DNA of 64,000 bases from Tethya wilhelma (GCA_964030475.1 CAXIPT010000003.1:980759-1044758), one strand, 5' to 3'; counted from the stretch's first letter, positions 10,946 through 22,839 are shown. Notes: generated from the sequence alone by a model not told the origin. Numbers and translations: made by a program.

Positions 10946-11182
10946 AAATATTCACAAATGAACAAAACCCAGAGGGAGTACATGGCTTCAGGAAAAGACA
11001 ACATTTCAATAATGTTTATTGGTAAACTTGGAACTGTAAAGTCCTCTCTGATGAATGGACTGGTGGGAAGGAAAGTTCCTGCGGAGGAAACTAGTGCATT
11101 AGCAGTGACTACTATCCAAAATATGGCCACCACCCCTTTACCCTGCTTGGAAAAGCATCTTTACTTCTTGATTGGGCCATGA
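10946..11182 (+). pseudogene. AIG1-like GTPase N-terminal fragment, P-loop mutated
   Basis: After the acceptor ending at 10945 the frame encodes REYMASGKDNISIMFIGKLG and then a damaged P-loop. The motif reads GKLGTVKS instead of GxxGTGKS, so the glycine before the invariant lysine is valine. About 35 residues later homology stops and the frame runs into unrelated sequence ending at 11182. There is no G3, G4 or C-terminal signature downstream. It is a truncated exon relic of the GTPase family. Confidence 0.65.
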
Positions 11183-11745
11183 ATAATGCCTTGACATTGT
11201 CTGCTTGACCAAAACAGTTCAAGACCCAGGTTAAGTTGCTGGATTGATTTTAGTTGCTACTCAAGCTATGCTTGAATTCTAATTCAGGAACAGTCATTGT
11301 TAAACATATACAAGTACATGGTCCAAGTTATAGTCAGAAAGCAGCTCAAATTGATACAAATAGACATCAGTTAGCAGCTTACATGTACTGTAATACATGT
11401 ATAGTATACCTTTAGACTGGCTCTGGCTCTGTTCAAGGTCAAAGGTGATCTCCGCTCCTCCTGCAGAACACATCTTGAGATGGAGGAACACAAAACAGAC
11501 TGCAAGTCACACCCAACAGTGGGGGATCATGTGATCTAGGTGCCGGATCATGTGACCCAAGCTGAGGAACAGTAGTCGTAGGTGGACTGGTGATGAAGTC
11601 AAGTCCGCTAGGTCCTGGACCAGGACTGAGGTCGGACTTTGTGACAGGGAGGAGAGGGAGGGATGAGGGGGGGAGGGTAGCGGAAGACGACCACTTTTAT
11701 NTTTGTCATTGCCTAACATGCACATGAATATTGTCAGATCCTTAC

Positions 11746-14040
11746 CAGGTACACACACATCTTTACTATTCCAAATGGAATTGAATTTCTCTAAATCTCC
11801 ACACTTTATACTGGGTCGATCATCTGAATATGTACACTCCAACCACAGCTTTCCTCCTTTGCTCTTCTTAATAACAGCAGGATGTGGTTTGTCTTCTCCA
11901 CACTGACACAACATGCTCACTTCAGGTGGGTTGTCAGTGTAGTGGAAATGCCTAGTTGCTTTAGCCAGTGATGCTATTGTGGTTTCTCTTACAAATGGAA
12001 AAAGTTCTTTATATTCTTGCGGTTCGCTGATTGTTACAATGACCTCGATAAAGTTGAAACGATCGACTAGAATGACAGTTCCTGGTGAGCTTGGTGCTTT
12101 AAACTCTACAATATTTCTGTATAGACATTTGGGAGCGCCTCTATCTGTTGTTAACTTCCATGAGCTATGTTCAATTTCACTATAATTTTGAGACGAAAGA
12201 AGCATTGCAATTGTGAAACAGAAAACCCCATTAAATAGGCCATTGGGAAAGTAAAGAAGAAGAGAAGGGATTTGAGAGGCACAAGCTGCAGTTTGTTTTT
12301 CAACTTCTGAATGTTCTAAAGTGCGTAAAAGACAAGGCATAAAGTATTTAATCTCATCCATTTCGTGATGAAATTCAGCAATAACATGGAGAGCTTTGAA
12401 CATTTTGAACAAATCATGAACAGTGAATATATCCGGTCTAAAATACCTTTGTCCAAGCTCTCGTAGCATATCTTTAGTTACTTGGCCAAAATTACGGAAA
12501 TTTATCCATTTTGTTTCTGTTGGTTTATCGTCATTACCTCCCATCAGCCGGTAAAGCTTCATTACTATCGCTGTTAGTATGTCAATCACAACTTGAATGT
12601 GGCAAAAGATCACGTCTGGAAGGATTTGGGGATAGTACAATATAATATTGAGCTGATCAAGGTATTCCAGAGCAGCATTGAGTTCAACAGGGCTCAAATA
12701 TATGCTTTCAGCTACTTGTTGGCACTCATCCTTAGACATGATTGGCAGCATACCATTACCAAACTGCTGCAATTTTAGTTGCAAGACAAACCATCTGAGT
12801 GGGATTTTTTTTGTCTCTCTAGCTAATAAATGTTTGTTGATTTCAGTTCGAATTATTGAAGCCATTCTTTTATCCTCAACTCCTCGACTCTTGGCATTGA
12901 CAGAGAATAGTAGTTTTTTCATAGAATGGCCAATTACATTTATTTGGTCTTGCCTTAGAAGTAGTTCTGCCATTTTTTCTTCCTTCTCATTGATAGTTTC
13001 AATTTTGTTTATCATCATGATTGCTCTACATCTCCTTTCCATGTGGAGTGCTCTTCTTTTACTTTTTGAATCTTTTTCACTGTTCTTATGGGTTAGCGTC
13101 TCTCGACATTTTTTCTTGAGGCCTATTTTTTTACTTGATATTGCTCTAATCTTAACAGGTTTCAATGTTGTTTTCTCCTTTCCCATAGCAGTTTCGAATT
13201 CTGCATCATACTCATCCTTGTGTGTAGCAATGAATAACATAGTAGGAGGTGTACTAACTCTTTTTTCTTCATCTTCAGGATCATGAGTTTGGCTACCATT
13301 TCTGATTGCAGGGTTCTCACAGGTAGTAATGAACTTCAGTGACTTAACAGACTGAATCATACATTTCAAGTGCTCTTCATTGCTTAGTGGCGATACAATG
13401 CCTTCTCTCGAGAGTGACTCACCATGGTCATAGTACTTAATAATCGGTTTCTGAGAGAGAGATTCTGAAAGCTTTTGTACATAGATGTACAGGGATGTCT
13501 GTCGTAAAAATAGTGGCAAGATTACTTGAAACTCTGGCTGGCCTCCACAGTCAGTTACAGATATCCACTTTTGACTGAAATGAAATAGAGCTCGATATCT
13601 AGTGGTTTGTAGCTGACTTATTCGCTTCACCATATCATTTTCTACAGCAGTAGATGCAGTTTCTACAAATGTGTTAACACTTGCACTTTTGACAGATTGT
13701 TCTCCTATAACTGTTGTCAAGGATGGATCTGATGAAGTCAACTGTTCTGGCTGGGGCACCTCAATCTTTATGTATCCTTTTTTCACGCACACATGCGCTA
13801 GAAATTCCTTCAAGTCCAGTTCACTCCACTTCCCTTCAGAATCAGTCTCAATTGGAATAACACACACAGGTCGAGAAGCACAGGATGTACTTTGACGCAT
13901 GACTTGATGATTTTTTCCCAGGAGGAGATCCAGCGTGGAGGTTTTACCCGAGCCAGCTACTCCAGTAATCAACATCTTTAACATTTGTATTGTGACAATT
14001 CCCTCTTTCATGGCTTCATCAAAGAGTTTAGCATTCATGT
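11746..14040 (-). CDS. Roc-COR (Roco-like) GTPase, large internal exon
   Basis: This is one long minus-strand exon bounded by an acceptor (TCATTCCAG|ACATG at 14041/14040) and a donor (CCTG|GTAAGG at 11746/11745), about 765 codons. Near the start is a P-loop, GVAGSGKTS (about residues 26-34 from the ATG at 14038). It is followed by a Roc-type G3, DCGGQPEFQ, and a G4, THKDEYD. The next 250 residues include a COR-type winged-helix region (IPLRWFVLQLKLQ ... LSPVELNAALEYLDQLNII). The C-terminal part has a Cys/His-containing module (LCQCGEDKPHP). Roco proteins are cytosolic GTPases and signalling scaffolds. Upstream exons, which should carry the N-terminal adaptor domains, were not found between 14041 and 14594. 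Downstream, an isolated N at 11701 interrupts the intron. A 51-bp candidate exon at 11460-11410 has good splice sites but unproven linkage. Confidence 0.85.
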
Positions 14041-14594
14041 CTGGAATGAAAAAAAAAATACACAGTGTTTTGGAAAGCAAAAATGTAGCATATATACACA
14101 TTATATAGAACAGATCCTTTCCATAAGGATGTACAATTATGGGTCAGGCTGCACCATGGAGGCCACATTAGAACACGATGTTTGATGGTACCACATGCAG
14201 TTTGTCAATAGCTAAAATATTAATACTTAAGCTCTATGAAAGTCATTTTGCCATTGATTTCCTGATTTACTCTCAGCCTGCTGCACTGACATGGAACTTA
14301 TGTTGACACAGTTCCTTTAAGGCTCCAAAAAAGACAGTCTGTTCGTGTTATTTTTAGAACACCATGTGCAAAGTACTAGCTCCATATGATATCCTATCAG
14401 GAAGTAGTTTAAAAATAGACAAATAAAATGCGATTTTAGACCAGATATATGTACACGTAAGTACCTGACCACAAAGTAGTAGCGTAGCAGTGTAGCGGTT
14501 TGTATGAATATCATTAGTGGTTTATGAATCTCATTATCTACAGATAGTTAGTAATGCGTTTACTATAATAATTATGTGTGTTGCTATGTCAGAG

Positions 14595-15210
14595 TAGCCT
14601 CGTTCCCAGGCTCCCCCCTCTCAGATAGTACGGAAAGGAAAGGGGGGAGCCTGGTCGCCAATCTCACGTGACATACGTCATTGGCGATTACAACGTATGG
14701 TTGAGAGCGCGCTCTTTCCTGGGTTTTTGCCAACAGCTTTCAAAAGAATTTTACAGTCTGTGAGATCGAGATAGAAGGGTCAGGTAAGTGAAAAAAGAAA
14801 GTAGTTAACTAGGAGGCTTGTTGTATTTAGCAGTAGTTCAATTTTATAGGCTAGTAAAACGTGCTTGGGCTGTCACGATGGCTACAAGCCTCGAGGCCTC
14901 TTGCCTAGGCTTTTGAGTTACTTTTTTATCCGTAGACTATGAACTCAGCTAATACAAGTAATATTAGAGAAATATACCTGGTCTTTGTTCTGCTGGCTGT
15001 ATTTTCTGCTGCAAAAATCTTGAGTAAAAGTCATACAAAGCTATTACACGTGAGCGCTCGCAACGTCACCATGAATTTTTGCGTGGGCGCAATTTTTTAC
15101 TTGTCTACCGACGTCTATCCTTTACGTCACTCACGTGAGATTGGCGACCAGGCCCTCTGCTGTGCTTTTTTGCAAAAAAAGCTAAAGGGAGGGGCCTGGG
15201 ATCGAGGCTA
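14595..15210. mobile_element. 616-bp foldback element with 9-bp target duplication
   Basis: The element starts TAGCCTCG and ends CGAGGCTA and is flanked on both sides by the identical 9-mer ATGTCAGAG (14586-14594 and 15211-15219). Each end carries its own hairpin: CCAGGCTCCCCCC...GGGGGGAGCCTGG on the left and a matching G/C-rich stem on the right. A larger inverted repeat (TCGCCAATCTCACGTGA / TCACGTGAGATTGGCGA) lies inside. A 9-bp duplication is typical of Mutator-like elements. No transposase is encoded. Its internal sequence recurs at 42995-43150, and related ends occur at 17745, 25899, 45050 and 56775. Confidence 0.85.
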
Positions 15211-15339
15211 ATGTCAGAGCACCCTTAATATTAATACAATGGAACCCCTCTAAGGTCACCACCATTAGGGAATTAAGTTTTGTCTTTAATTTATAAAAGG
15301 GGTAGTCTTATCTTACTACTCCGGGGGGGGGGGGGTTTN

Positions 15340-16271
15340 AAAGTTTTAGTCATATCTCTTTGAGTCTGGATGGGATCACTGGGTTCACTCCAAGCACCAA
15401 CGCTACCATCCTTTAGCTCAGGTCGTACCTTGAAGATGTACTTGGTCTGAGGAGGAAGTTTCGATGCTGTGAACTTCGTTTTATTGCTGTCAGTCATCTC
15501 CTGTTTTAAAGATTCGGTTTGATCAACAGGCCAATATTTTACGCTATATTTGTGAACAGTTTTACTGTGATGTTTAGGTTTACTCCATTCCACCGTGATG
15601 CTGTCATGAGTCACATTCAGTGCAATGGGCATTGGCTTCCCAGGCTGACAGGGTTGTGGTTTGGTCTCAATGGGTTCACTTTCTTCACTTTCAGGACCAA
15701 CACCACCATCCTCTAGTTCAGGTCTTACCTTAAAGATGTACTTGGTTTGAGGAGAAAGACCTGTAATGGTCCATTTTTTATCAGTGCTGTTAAGGAACTT
15801 GTATTTCATTTTGGTGTGATCCTCAGCACAATAATATGTTACTCGATATAAAGTGATATTTAAACTTTGTTTTGGTGTATCCCACTCCAGGGTAATGGTA
15901 TCATGAGTCATAGCACTGGCTCGTGGTCTCCAAGGATGACGTGATGACTCAGGTTCTTGTGTTGTGATGTCTGACTGTGATTTCACTTTCAGTTCTCTAG
16001 CCAGTTCCTCCAGAGGTGGTATCTCCTTTAGGATGTTCACAAGTGTATAAAAAATTGTTGGATTCTGTTTGATTTTATCTAGTACTTGTTGCAGCAGTTT
16101 AGTAGCTCTGTGAGTTTCATCACGCTGTTGAATTATTGCCTTACTTAAGTTCTGAGATGAGATCAGATTCTTTGCAAAAGCTTTTCTAGCTACATTCTCA
16201 ACATCATTTTTTATTCCATTAACTAACTTATCAAAATGACTCTGAATTGCACGATACTCAACAGTACCCAT
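15340..16271 (-). CDS. CARD-like / FN3x2 protein, 3' end cut by assembly join
   Basis: From the ATG at 16271 about 310 residues are open before an isolated N at 15339 that follows a run of Gs. The N-terminal 110 residues (MGTVEYRAIQSHFDKL...) are the same CARD-like helical domain as in the 5418 gene. Two FN3 domains follow, with the shared linker PCQPGKP between them. By comparison with its paralogue a third FN3 and a GTPase would be expected next, but the sequence after the N is unrelated, so the gene body is missing rather than shown to be truncated in the animal. The conserved core-promoter blocks lie 60-110 bp upstream of the ATG. Confidence 0.8.
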
Positions 16272-16334
16272 GACAAAGTAACTGTATATGACACTTCAAA
16301 TTAGCAGCTGCTCATTACTCCAAGCTCATGGTGC

Positions 16335-16379
16335 AGATGGCAAAACTGAGAGGGGAGTCTAAGAAAGGATATAAATACC
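16335..16379 (-). promoter_or_regulatory. Putative core promoter of the CARD-FN3 paralogue
   Basis: On the minus strand a TATA-like GGTATTTATATCC is followed by a C-rich block and CTCAGTTTTGCCATCTGC. This matches 5271-5320 in order and spacing. Confidence 0.5.
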
Positions 16380-17600
16380 CTATGGGTGTGGATATACATA
16401 ACAGCAAATGTTGGCTTTACTGTAATCACACTGTGTAAGAGTGTGAGTGCATACACAATAGGTCACACATTTATCACTATGGTGACCATCATATGGTCAA
16501 AAGTTATAGTATCTATGTGCAAACAGAAAAACACCTTGCCAGGAGAACTATACTTCACAGTATGCTGAGCCACGTATGTGAATAAGATTGCTCTGCTAAG
16601 TTAATTCGATCATCTCTACATGCATATACATACGTTTTTCATTAAAGCAACATGTACACAACCATTAAGTGTATTGTTGAACTTACTGTTGAAGTGCATT
16701 CTCATGTTAACAGATTAATATCAGTATGTAACAGAGACTATTGCTATTAGATTTCATAAATGCATGTGTGTTGCACAATCTTCAATGATGTAAGTGTACT
16801 GATTATTCACCATGTGATTTCATTGGTTGCTCTAAATTCCAAACTGAGATATAGGAGTGTGTATAATATAGCTATACCATGCAGACTCTCCTTTTTGTAT
16901 TCCTATGTGTAGCACACAGCTGAATGAGAAGTTGAGAAGTAGACTATATGCATGAAATTCATGTACATAATCATATGTGTGATTCACATTTGTCATAGAC
17001 GGTCCAACTTCATTTGTTACTGACACTGCTTAAACTCCTGTTTCACTGAAAAATTGAGTAATGTAGACGTAATGTAGTAATGTGTCTAAAACACCCCTAA
17101 ACTGTTCTCCATTCTGATGCTTCCTATATTGCAGCCCACTGTTGCATGTATGAATATCTTATGATGTCATGACAACAGTATTGTGTATAAGATTGCGCAT
17201 AAGAGTTCATGTATGCTACATAAACAGTTTAAGCGTATGTCTACATGTACAGATACTTTGGTCAGATTACTCACTCGTACTGTTAGCATGTAGGTATGTC
17301 GTATCACATGCTTTGATCCAGGACTTTAGACTTTCTGTTGTAAATTAATATACCCATAAACTATTCACAAAATAATGAGAAAAATTGCATTGTGGGAGAT
17401 ATAAAAACTGTAAAAACTGTGATTCACACTAGAAGCCTTATCACACTATCACTAGTTCGAGAAGAAATTTTATCATTTTATGTATTGTCTGTATCTGCAT
17501 ATACCGTATAACACAAAATATTGGCAGGAATAAAATTCGGCAGATTGTCAAAAATTTTCATGTTTGATGGATTTTATTTTGGAGGTAGCACATGCAGCAA
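16380..17600. other. No gene recognised
   Basis: Short frames in this stretch lack domains and splice context. It is AT-rich with no strong repeat apart from family-1 sequence beginning at about 17605. Confidence 0.5.
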
Positions 17601-17604
17601 TATA

Positions 17605-17835
17605 TCATACGTACGGTAGTACGTATAGTAGGAATGGGCCACCTGTCCCATTGATACAATACAAAATGTTCATGCTTATAAACTCTCAGAGAAAGATAGC
17701 TAAGCCTTCAAACATGCATAGAGGCTATAGTCTCGCTGGCCAGACCCCACCCCTCTCACAAAAGCGGAGGGAGAGGGTCTGGGGACTCTGGCACAGTTTT
17801 CGTTGCACATGTTGAAATTTCGATATGACCAATCA
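17605..17835. repeat. Fragments of family-1 and TAGCCTCG-type elements
   Basis: A palindromic CATACGTACGGTAGTACGTA and GTAGGAATGGGCC start marks a partial family-1 copy (to about 17715). It is followed at about 17745-17795 by a foldback with arms around CCAGACCC...GGGTCTGG, similar in design to the ends of the 14595 element. Confidence 0.6.
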
Positions 17836-18208
17836 CATCCAAGTAGTCACGTGTATGTTGAATAATCAAATTGTCTTCTCGCAACAGTGAGACAACACAG
17901 TGTTAGTTGCTCTTGTGAACTCAAGAAATTTGTAAACAGTCCACTAAAGTGACTGAGAAGAAAGTATAGAGATAGAACACATCGCCTACACTTCATGGCA
18001 AGCGCAAAAAATTAAAATGGTAAAGATCATCAACATGATAAAATTTTATCATAAATCATCAATAGCAGTATATCCCATATAAACACAGTTACCAAGACAA
18101 TTTGTTAAATGTGCAATAAAGTACACTTCTGTACCCAGACCAGAATACAACTGGTCTTTGGTCTGACACCACATCACTATCAGTTGTACTCAAACAGAAA
18201 AGGAATAT

Positions 18209-19010
18209 AGCATCTGTTGAACCCTATCCCTATCATAAGGTGCACCATAAGGATAGCCTCTTGCCCAGGCTATCACAAGTACACATCAAAACTTTCTTTT
18301 GTTGATAATACTACAGAGTAAACAACCACCATATATACCAATATATCTGGCACAGCTGGCATTGCTATATACCTGTAAACAACTGCATGGGCAGTACAAA
18401 ACACTACAAGTATAGTAAAAATTTCATGAAAATTAGCAGTGTAGGAATGGGCAGTGCTGTAAAAAGTAAGGAAACAAGGCATGCATGTCGCAATTTCGGC
18501 ACATTACTACTTCATTTTCATTTTCACGGTGATTTCTCATGCATCCAGTTACGCAAAATAAATATTGATATGGTTCAAACAATGCTGTACATGCCCATTG
18601 ATATTATTATAATGGCTTGATGTCGTAGAATGATTGTGCAAGCCAATCACATGCAGTATACGTTGGCTATAGCTAAGTTAGGTATAGTACATAAGCAGGC
18701 AACCTACTTAAATGTTAATTGTTTTAGTTATTAACCCTCAAAACTCTTAGGTTAAAATGTAAGACTTGGATATAAAAATGAAGTAGAAATTTTTACTATA
18801 CTTGTAGTGTTTTGTACTGCCCATGCAGTTGTTTACAGGTATATAGCAATGCCAGCTGGACAGATATATTGATATATAATATATTATGGTGGTTGTTTAC
18901 TGTGTAGTATTATCAACAAAAGAAAGTTTTGATGTGTACTTGTGATAGCCTGGGAAAGAAGCTATCCTTATGGTGCACCTTATGATAGGGATAGGGTTCA
19001 ACAGATGTTG
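18209..19010. repeat. Large inverted repeat with arms of about 215 bp
   Basis: The left arm (about 18209-18425) and right arm (about 18795-19010) are near-perfect reverse complements around a spacer of about 370 bp. The inner ends carry a diverged family-1 motif (GTAGGAATGGGCAGTGC, AATTTCGGCACAT). The outer ends carry a GATAGGGTTCAACAGATG motif. It could form a long hairpin if transcribed. Confidence 0.75.
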
Positions 19011-19205
19011 CAGTGTGTGACAAAAGATGAGGTGAGAGCTGCTATTAGAGAAGAGATGGAATCAGTTGTAAGGAGTGAAGTGGAGTCAATAGTCCAAAGA
19101 GAATTGAAGTCACTCAAATACATAGTTGAGGAGATCAAAAATAACACTGCTAACTTGTTATATCTACCACTACTACCGCCCCTAACTCCACTCAGGAGCC
19201 TATAA
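18942..19205 (+). CDS. Possible exon with charged helical protein, origin unclear
   Basis: This frame encodes 87 residues. From about residue 8 it reads like real protein: YPYGAPYDRDRVQQMLQCVT and then a long acidic/basic amphipathic helix (EVRAAIREEMES...). The first third lies in the right arm of the large inverted repeat, and the rest continues past it. No family is recognised and no strong donor was found at the end. It may be an exon caught next to a repeat, or chance. Confidence 0.25.
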   Translation: MIAWERSYPYGAPYDRDRVQQMLQCVTKDEVRAAIREEMESVVRSEVESIVQRELKSLKYIVEEIKNNTANLLYLPLLPPLTPLRSL

Positions 19206-19680
19206 ACGTCTGTTTCATAATAAAAATTTGGCTAGTGTAATACCTCCCGATCATAGCTACTGAGTGTTGCAGTAGCAGGCTAAAATTTGCTAAGCTGGCA
19301 CCTTTCAGTGGACCTTGCCAGTCATAGGTCATGCNCAAAGGTATATGTTACAGATATAATACACATTCTTAAGCTTGACACACCTTTAAAATAAAAGAAA
19401 AAAATTGGGTTGTTTATGTGGAGTAGTGACATATGCACTTATACATACTTGTGTGTGCATATAAAGTTGTTCGGGTGATTTCAATTACACTGTATTTAAT
19501 TGCCAAATTTTCCCAATATATGTATACGGTATCTGTACATATATGTCAACAGCTACACTAGGGTCTCTGAATGAGGATATATGTATGTGTAAAATTGCTG
19601 GTGGTTGACATTATACAGTATTGACCATGCAGAGTAGATGAAGTATCTCTCTCTCTCTCTCTCTGTATTGATCGACTCAG

Positions 19681-19788
19681 GTCTCTGTTGACTGTTGTTC
19701 ACCAGAAGAGTTCCAGTGAGACTACCACTACCACCACCTCCAGTAGCTCTGGCAGTGGGGGACACCTGGTCAAGACACGCAACACTAC
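19681..19788 (+). CDS. Orphan candidate exon (plus strand)
   Basis: A CT-rich tract and GACTCAG acceptor precede 108 bases that end at a consensus donor, AC|GTAAGT. One frame is fully open and encodes a Ser/Thr-rich segment (QKSSSETTTTTTSSSSGSGG). Splice signals are good on both sides, but no neighbouring exon of the same gene was identified. The isolated N at 19335 may have severed it. Confidence 0.35.
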
Positions 19789-19933
19789 GTAAGTTTATGT
19801 ATGAAATAAAGTGCTTTAATCCTATTGTTATAATAATGACAGAGTTGCAGCTATAGTATCAATTTGTTGTGTGTATTATGTAAAATTTCATTTTTTAAAA
19901 TCAGATCCCTCTGACCAGGTGGTGGTTGTGAAC

Positions 19934-21301
19934 CTGCCAAGTGGATGCTCATATCTTGTAGCTTTTTCAAAATGTTTGTAGCAATTCCATTTTGACCAAT
20001 TGATTTCAGAGCATCTACTAAACTCTCCCAAGATGGCTGACCACTTGTGATTGAAACATTGTCCTCAGCTCGAAGCCAGGCATCAACCATTTCTCCTGGT
20101 AGGTTCCTCATTCGTTGGAGTTTAGGACGGTTCAATCCCAGAGCTCCTCCCAACTGGATGATTTGTTCATTATTTAAATCGTACAGATAGTGGCACACTT
20201 CAGAATGGTTGCCCATTGTGAGAGCTGTCAATGCACGTGATAGTGTGAGATTATAACAAATATTGGTGTATACTCATGACATATACTCACCAGTAATAGG
20301 TCCTGGGTTTCTCTCCACATCTCCAGCTAGTAGGAGGAGCATTGCCAGTAGCACTAGAGAGGACAGCTGTAGGAAGAATGAGACCACTACCATCAGGAGA
20401 TAAACAGATCCTTTACTTTTCCTTTTACGTTTTGTACAGTGGCCAGTCTTAGTGCAGTTCAAAACCACTACAAATTATAAAGAACTGCAAAAATGACTTA
20501 TGTATAGCCGGAAATATTGACTCTCAAAAGATTTGACAGTTTAATTGCTCTGCAAAATGTAAAAACGAAATATTATCGGACTTTGACCGTCAAACCGTCA
20601 AATTAAAATCCCTGTCAATATTTCCGGCTACTTAGTATAATTAAGTTGTCAAAAAACTTACATTCTGTGGACTTCAAGTCTTTCATTGCCAGGGTAGCAT
20701 ACATGTTGCTAGTCTTTGGATCATAAATGACCTCACAATCAGGTCCAAAGGTCAGCCAGAACAGGTCCAGATGAGGTAGCTGCTGAGTCAGCATCCAGTG
20801 ATGGTTGTCTTTGAGTCTTGAACTCCTGTGTCCTTCAACACTAAAGAACACCGCTGTTATCACCATGGCAACATAAAGGAGGCCAGTCAGAGTAGAAAAT
20901 AGTAGATGACCCAAAACACGATTGTTTATAAAAGACGTGCAGCTAACATCAGCAGTCAATTCTTGAGGAGTCAAGGCAAAAATAAAGAAATGATTTTTAA
21001 TTGACCACTTACAACTTTTCTTTGTATACCTACCTGCATTGACATATGGGCTGGTATTCAGTGTGTTAGCTCCTGGGCCATTGACCAGGTACATCATGAT
21101 AGCCCAATACACTCGGTATAGCAGTGGTATACATAGTAATACCATGGCAGGGCAGTAGCCCTTCCAGTCGCTAGATGGAGGAGGTGGAAGGTCACTAATA
21201 GGAGAAGAGGACTTGAGACTGGGTCGAGGTCTCAGCGGTGATCCTTTCCCGACGATCAGAGAACCAGTCACTGCACGCCACTGCTCGGCACTAATGGGCA
21301 T
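19934..21301 (-). CDS. 2A-containing membrane leader plus death domain (truncated paralogue)
   Basis: Four minus-strand exons can be modelled: 21301-21034, 20961-20662, 20467-20291 and 20224-19934. All keep frame, and all internal junctions are phase 1. Exon 1 (ATG at 21301) holds a proline-rich cytosolic stretch and membrane segment 1. Exon 2 holds membrane segment 2. Exon 3 holds membrane segment 3, which runs directly into GDVERNPGP. Exon 4 holds a death domain (LGLNRPKLQRM ... QPSWESLVDALKSIGQNGIA). Exon 4 may end at a weak donor (GGCAG|GTTCAC) or read on to a stop at 19851. The GTPase and FN3 exons present in the 26.4-31.2 kb paralogue are not found downstream, and an isolated N lies at 19335. 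About 250 bp of upstream sequence is shared by both copies (21335-21580 and 31245-31540), so the promoter region was duplicated too. Confidence 0.85.
20298..20321 (-). other. 2A ribosome-skipping motif, copy 1
   Basis: The codons spell DVERNPGP, preceded by a glycine and a hydrophobic membrane segment. This matches the 2A consensus D(V/I)ExNPG|P, where the Gly-Pro bond is not formed and translation restarts at the proline. It lies in its own 177-base exon. Confidence 0.85.
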
Positions 21302-21837
21302 ACTTGGAGAACTTGTATGCACAATTCCTAGCACTCCAGAGAAAAATAAGTTTGTATAGAATGATTGTTTACTTTAGAACTCAGCGATGCTGCAGTCTAT
21401 GTTGAGCCAGTATATATACTTGAAATAGAACACAAGCTGTCACACTTTGATTGCATTGAGATACACCCCCTTTTTCCACCGAGTTGTTTTGGTTCTAATG
21501 TTATTCATATTCTGCATGTGTACATGAGCATCACATGTGTTACTGAATTTAGTTTACTGTTTGTTTCCATAAATAGAATAAGAGTTTGTAAACATTTGTT
21601 ACAAGGCAAGTTCCACATATATATTGTTACAGTACCTATATAGTGTCTCAGATTGATAGTTGTATGGTAGTGTGTGACATTACAATTGTTTGTGAGTTAG
21701 TACATAACTATATATACACATACATTTTCCTATTATCTCAGTCTACAGCTGTTAATTTATAATTTAACTAATCTTGTGTACAAAATAAAGTTGTATGTAA
21801 AACGTGGGTGGGACTGTGTGCAACATCTATTCATGAT

Positions 21838-22832
21838 TCATTTCTTTTTTTGGGCTATTATCATTTTGATAATCTCTCTCACAGCTATCATTGTACCTCC
21901 TGTAGCTCCCCCAACCAAATCAATGAGTCCAGCTGAAACTGCTTCGGCTATAGTTGTGATTGCAACCATTGCTGTTTCTCTTAGACTAAGTGTGTATATT
22001 GGGTATTGGGCATCAAGATGTATATTCATGTCTTCAGGATTCTGAATCACTGCTTGTGGTGAACCTGCTCCAGCTCTCATTCGAGGTGTAGTAAATGCAA
22101 GCATTGGATGGTTGAGCTTCTGGTCTCATTCGTTGAAGGGCTGTAGCCAAAAGTGGAGAGAGCCACTCTTGACGATCAGGTGGAGGTGTATTTCCATATC
22201 CAGTTGGGACAATGGGGATTTTGTCTATGGTAACTTTAGGGAGTTGTAAGTTTTTTTCCATTATCTCACGAAGTGCTTTTCTCCATGATGAAATATTTTT
22301 ATCAAAATGCTTCTGTCTATCAGCATCTTTGTCCATTGGAACAACCTGGTTGGCATGTGTCAGAACAATTGTTGTGTGATTCCACAAATCTGGACCAGCT
22401 TTCTTAGCGAATGCTTCTAGTCCTTCCACGTCAAGCCTATCGAAGCGATTGTTCATTTTGAAGCAGTAAAACACATGATCCACTTTTTTTAACCTGATCA
22501 GCTAGATCTGCAATGAGCCTCTCTACTTGATTTTCTGTTGCAAAGGCATCACCCATTCCAGGAGTATCCTTTATCTCCACTGTTACACTTTTCTGAATTT
22601 CATCAATGGCAATTGTGCGCTCATATGCTCTGATCTCTGTTGTTACTGCTAATGAGCTAGTTTCTTCCTCAGCAACCTTCTGTCCCATCATTCCATTCAC
22701 CAGAGAGGTCTTTCCAGTTCCCTGTTTACCTGCAAATAAGATGGAGATCTTGTTTTTTCCTGAAGCCAAGTACTTTAGTAGTGATTCATGTATATTTTCT
22801 AAGAGCTCAGCTGCTTCAAGCATGTTAGCCAT
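21838..22832 (-). pseudogene. AIG1-like GTPase with two single-base frame disruptions
   Basis: The first frame (ATG at 22832) encodes YLASGKNKISILFAGKQGTG and an intact P-loop, GKQGTGKT, and DTPGMGD. In a run of seven As near 22490 the frame shifts by one base and resumes as VDHVFYCFKMNNRFDRLD, LTHANQ, IPIVPTGY and PPPDRQEW. A second one-base shift near 22105 restores RMRAGAGS...NPEDM and a short Gly/Ala-rich hydrophobic tail ending at 21838. Everything a working GTPase needs is present apart from these two single-base changes. They may be true inactivation or sequencing errors, especially the homopolymer one. The tail is weaker than the glycine zippers of its relatives. Confidence 0.75.
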
Positions 22833-22839
22833 TGTTTAA

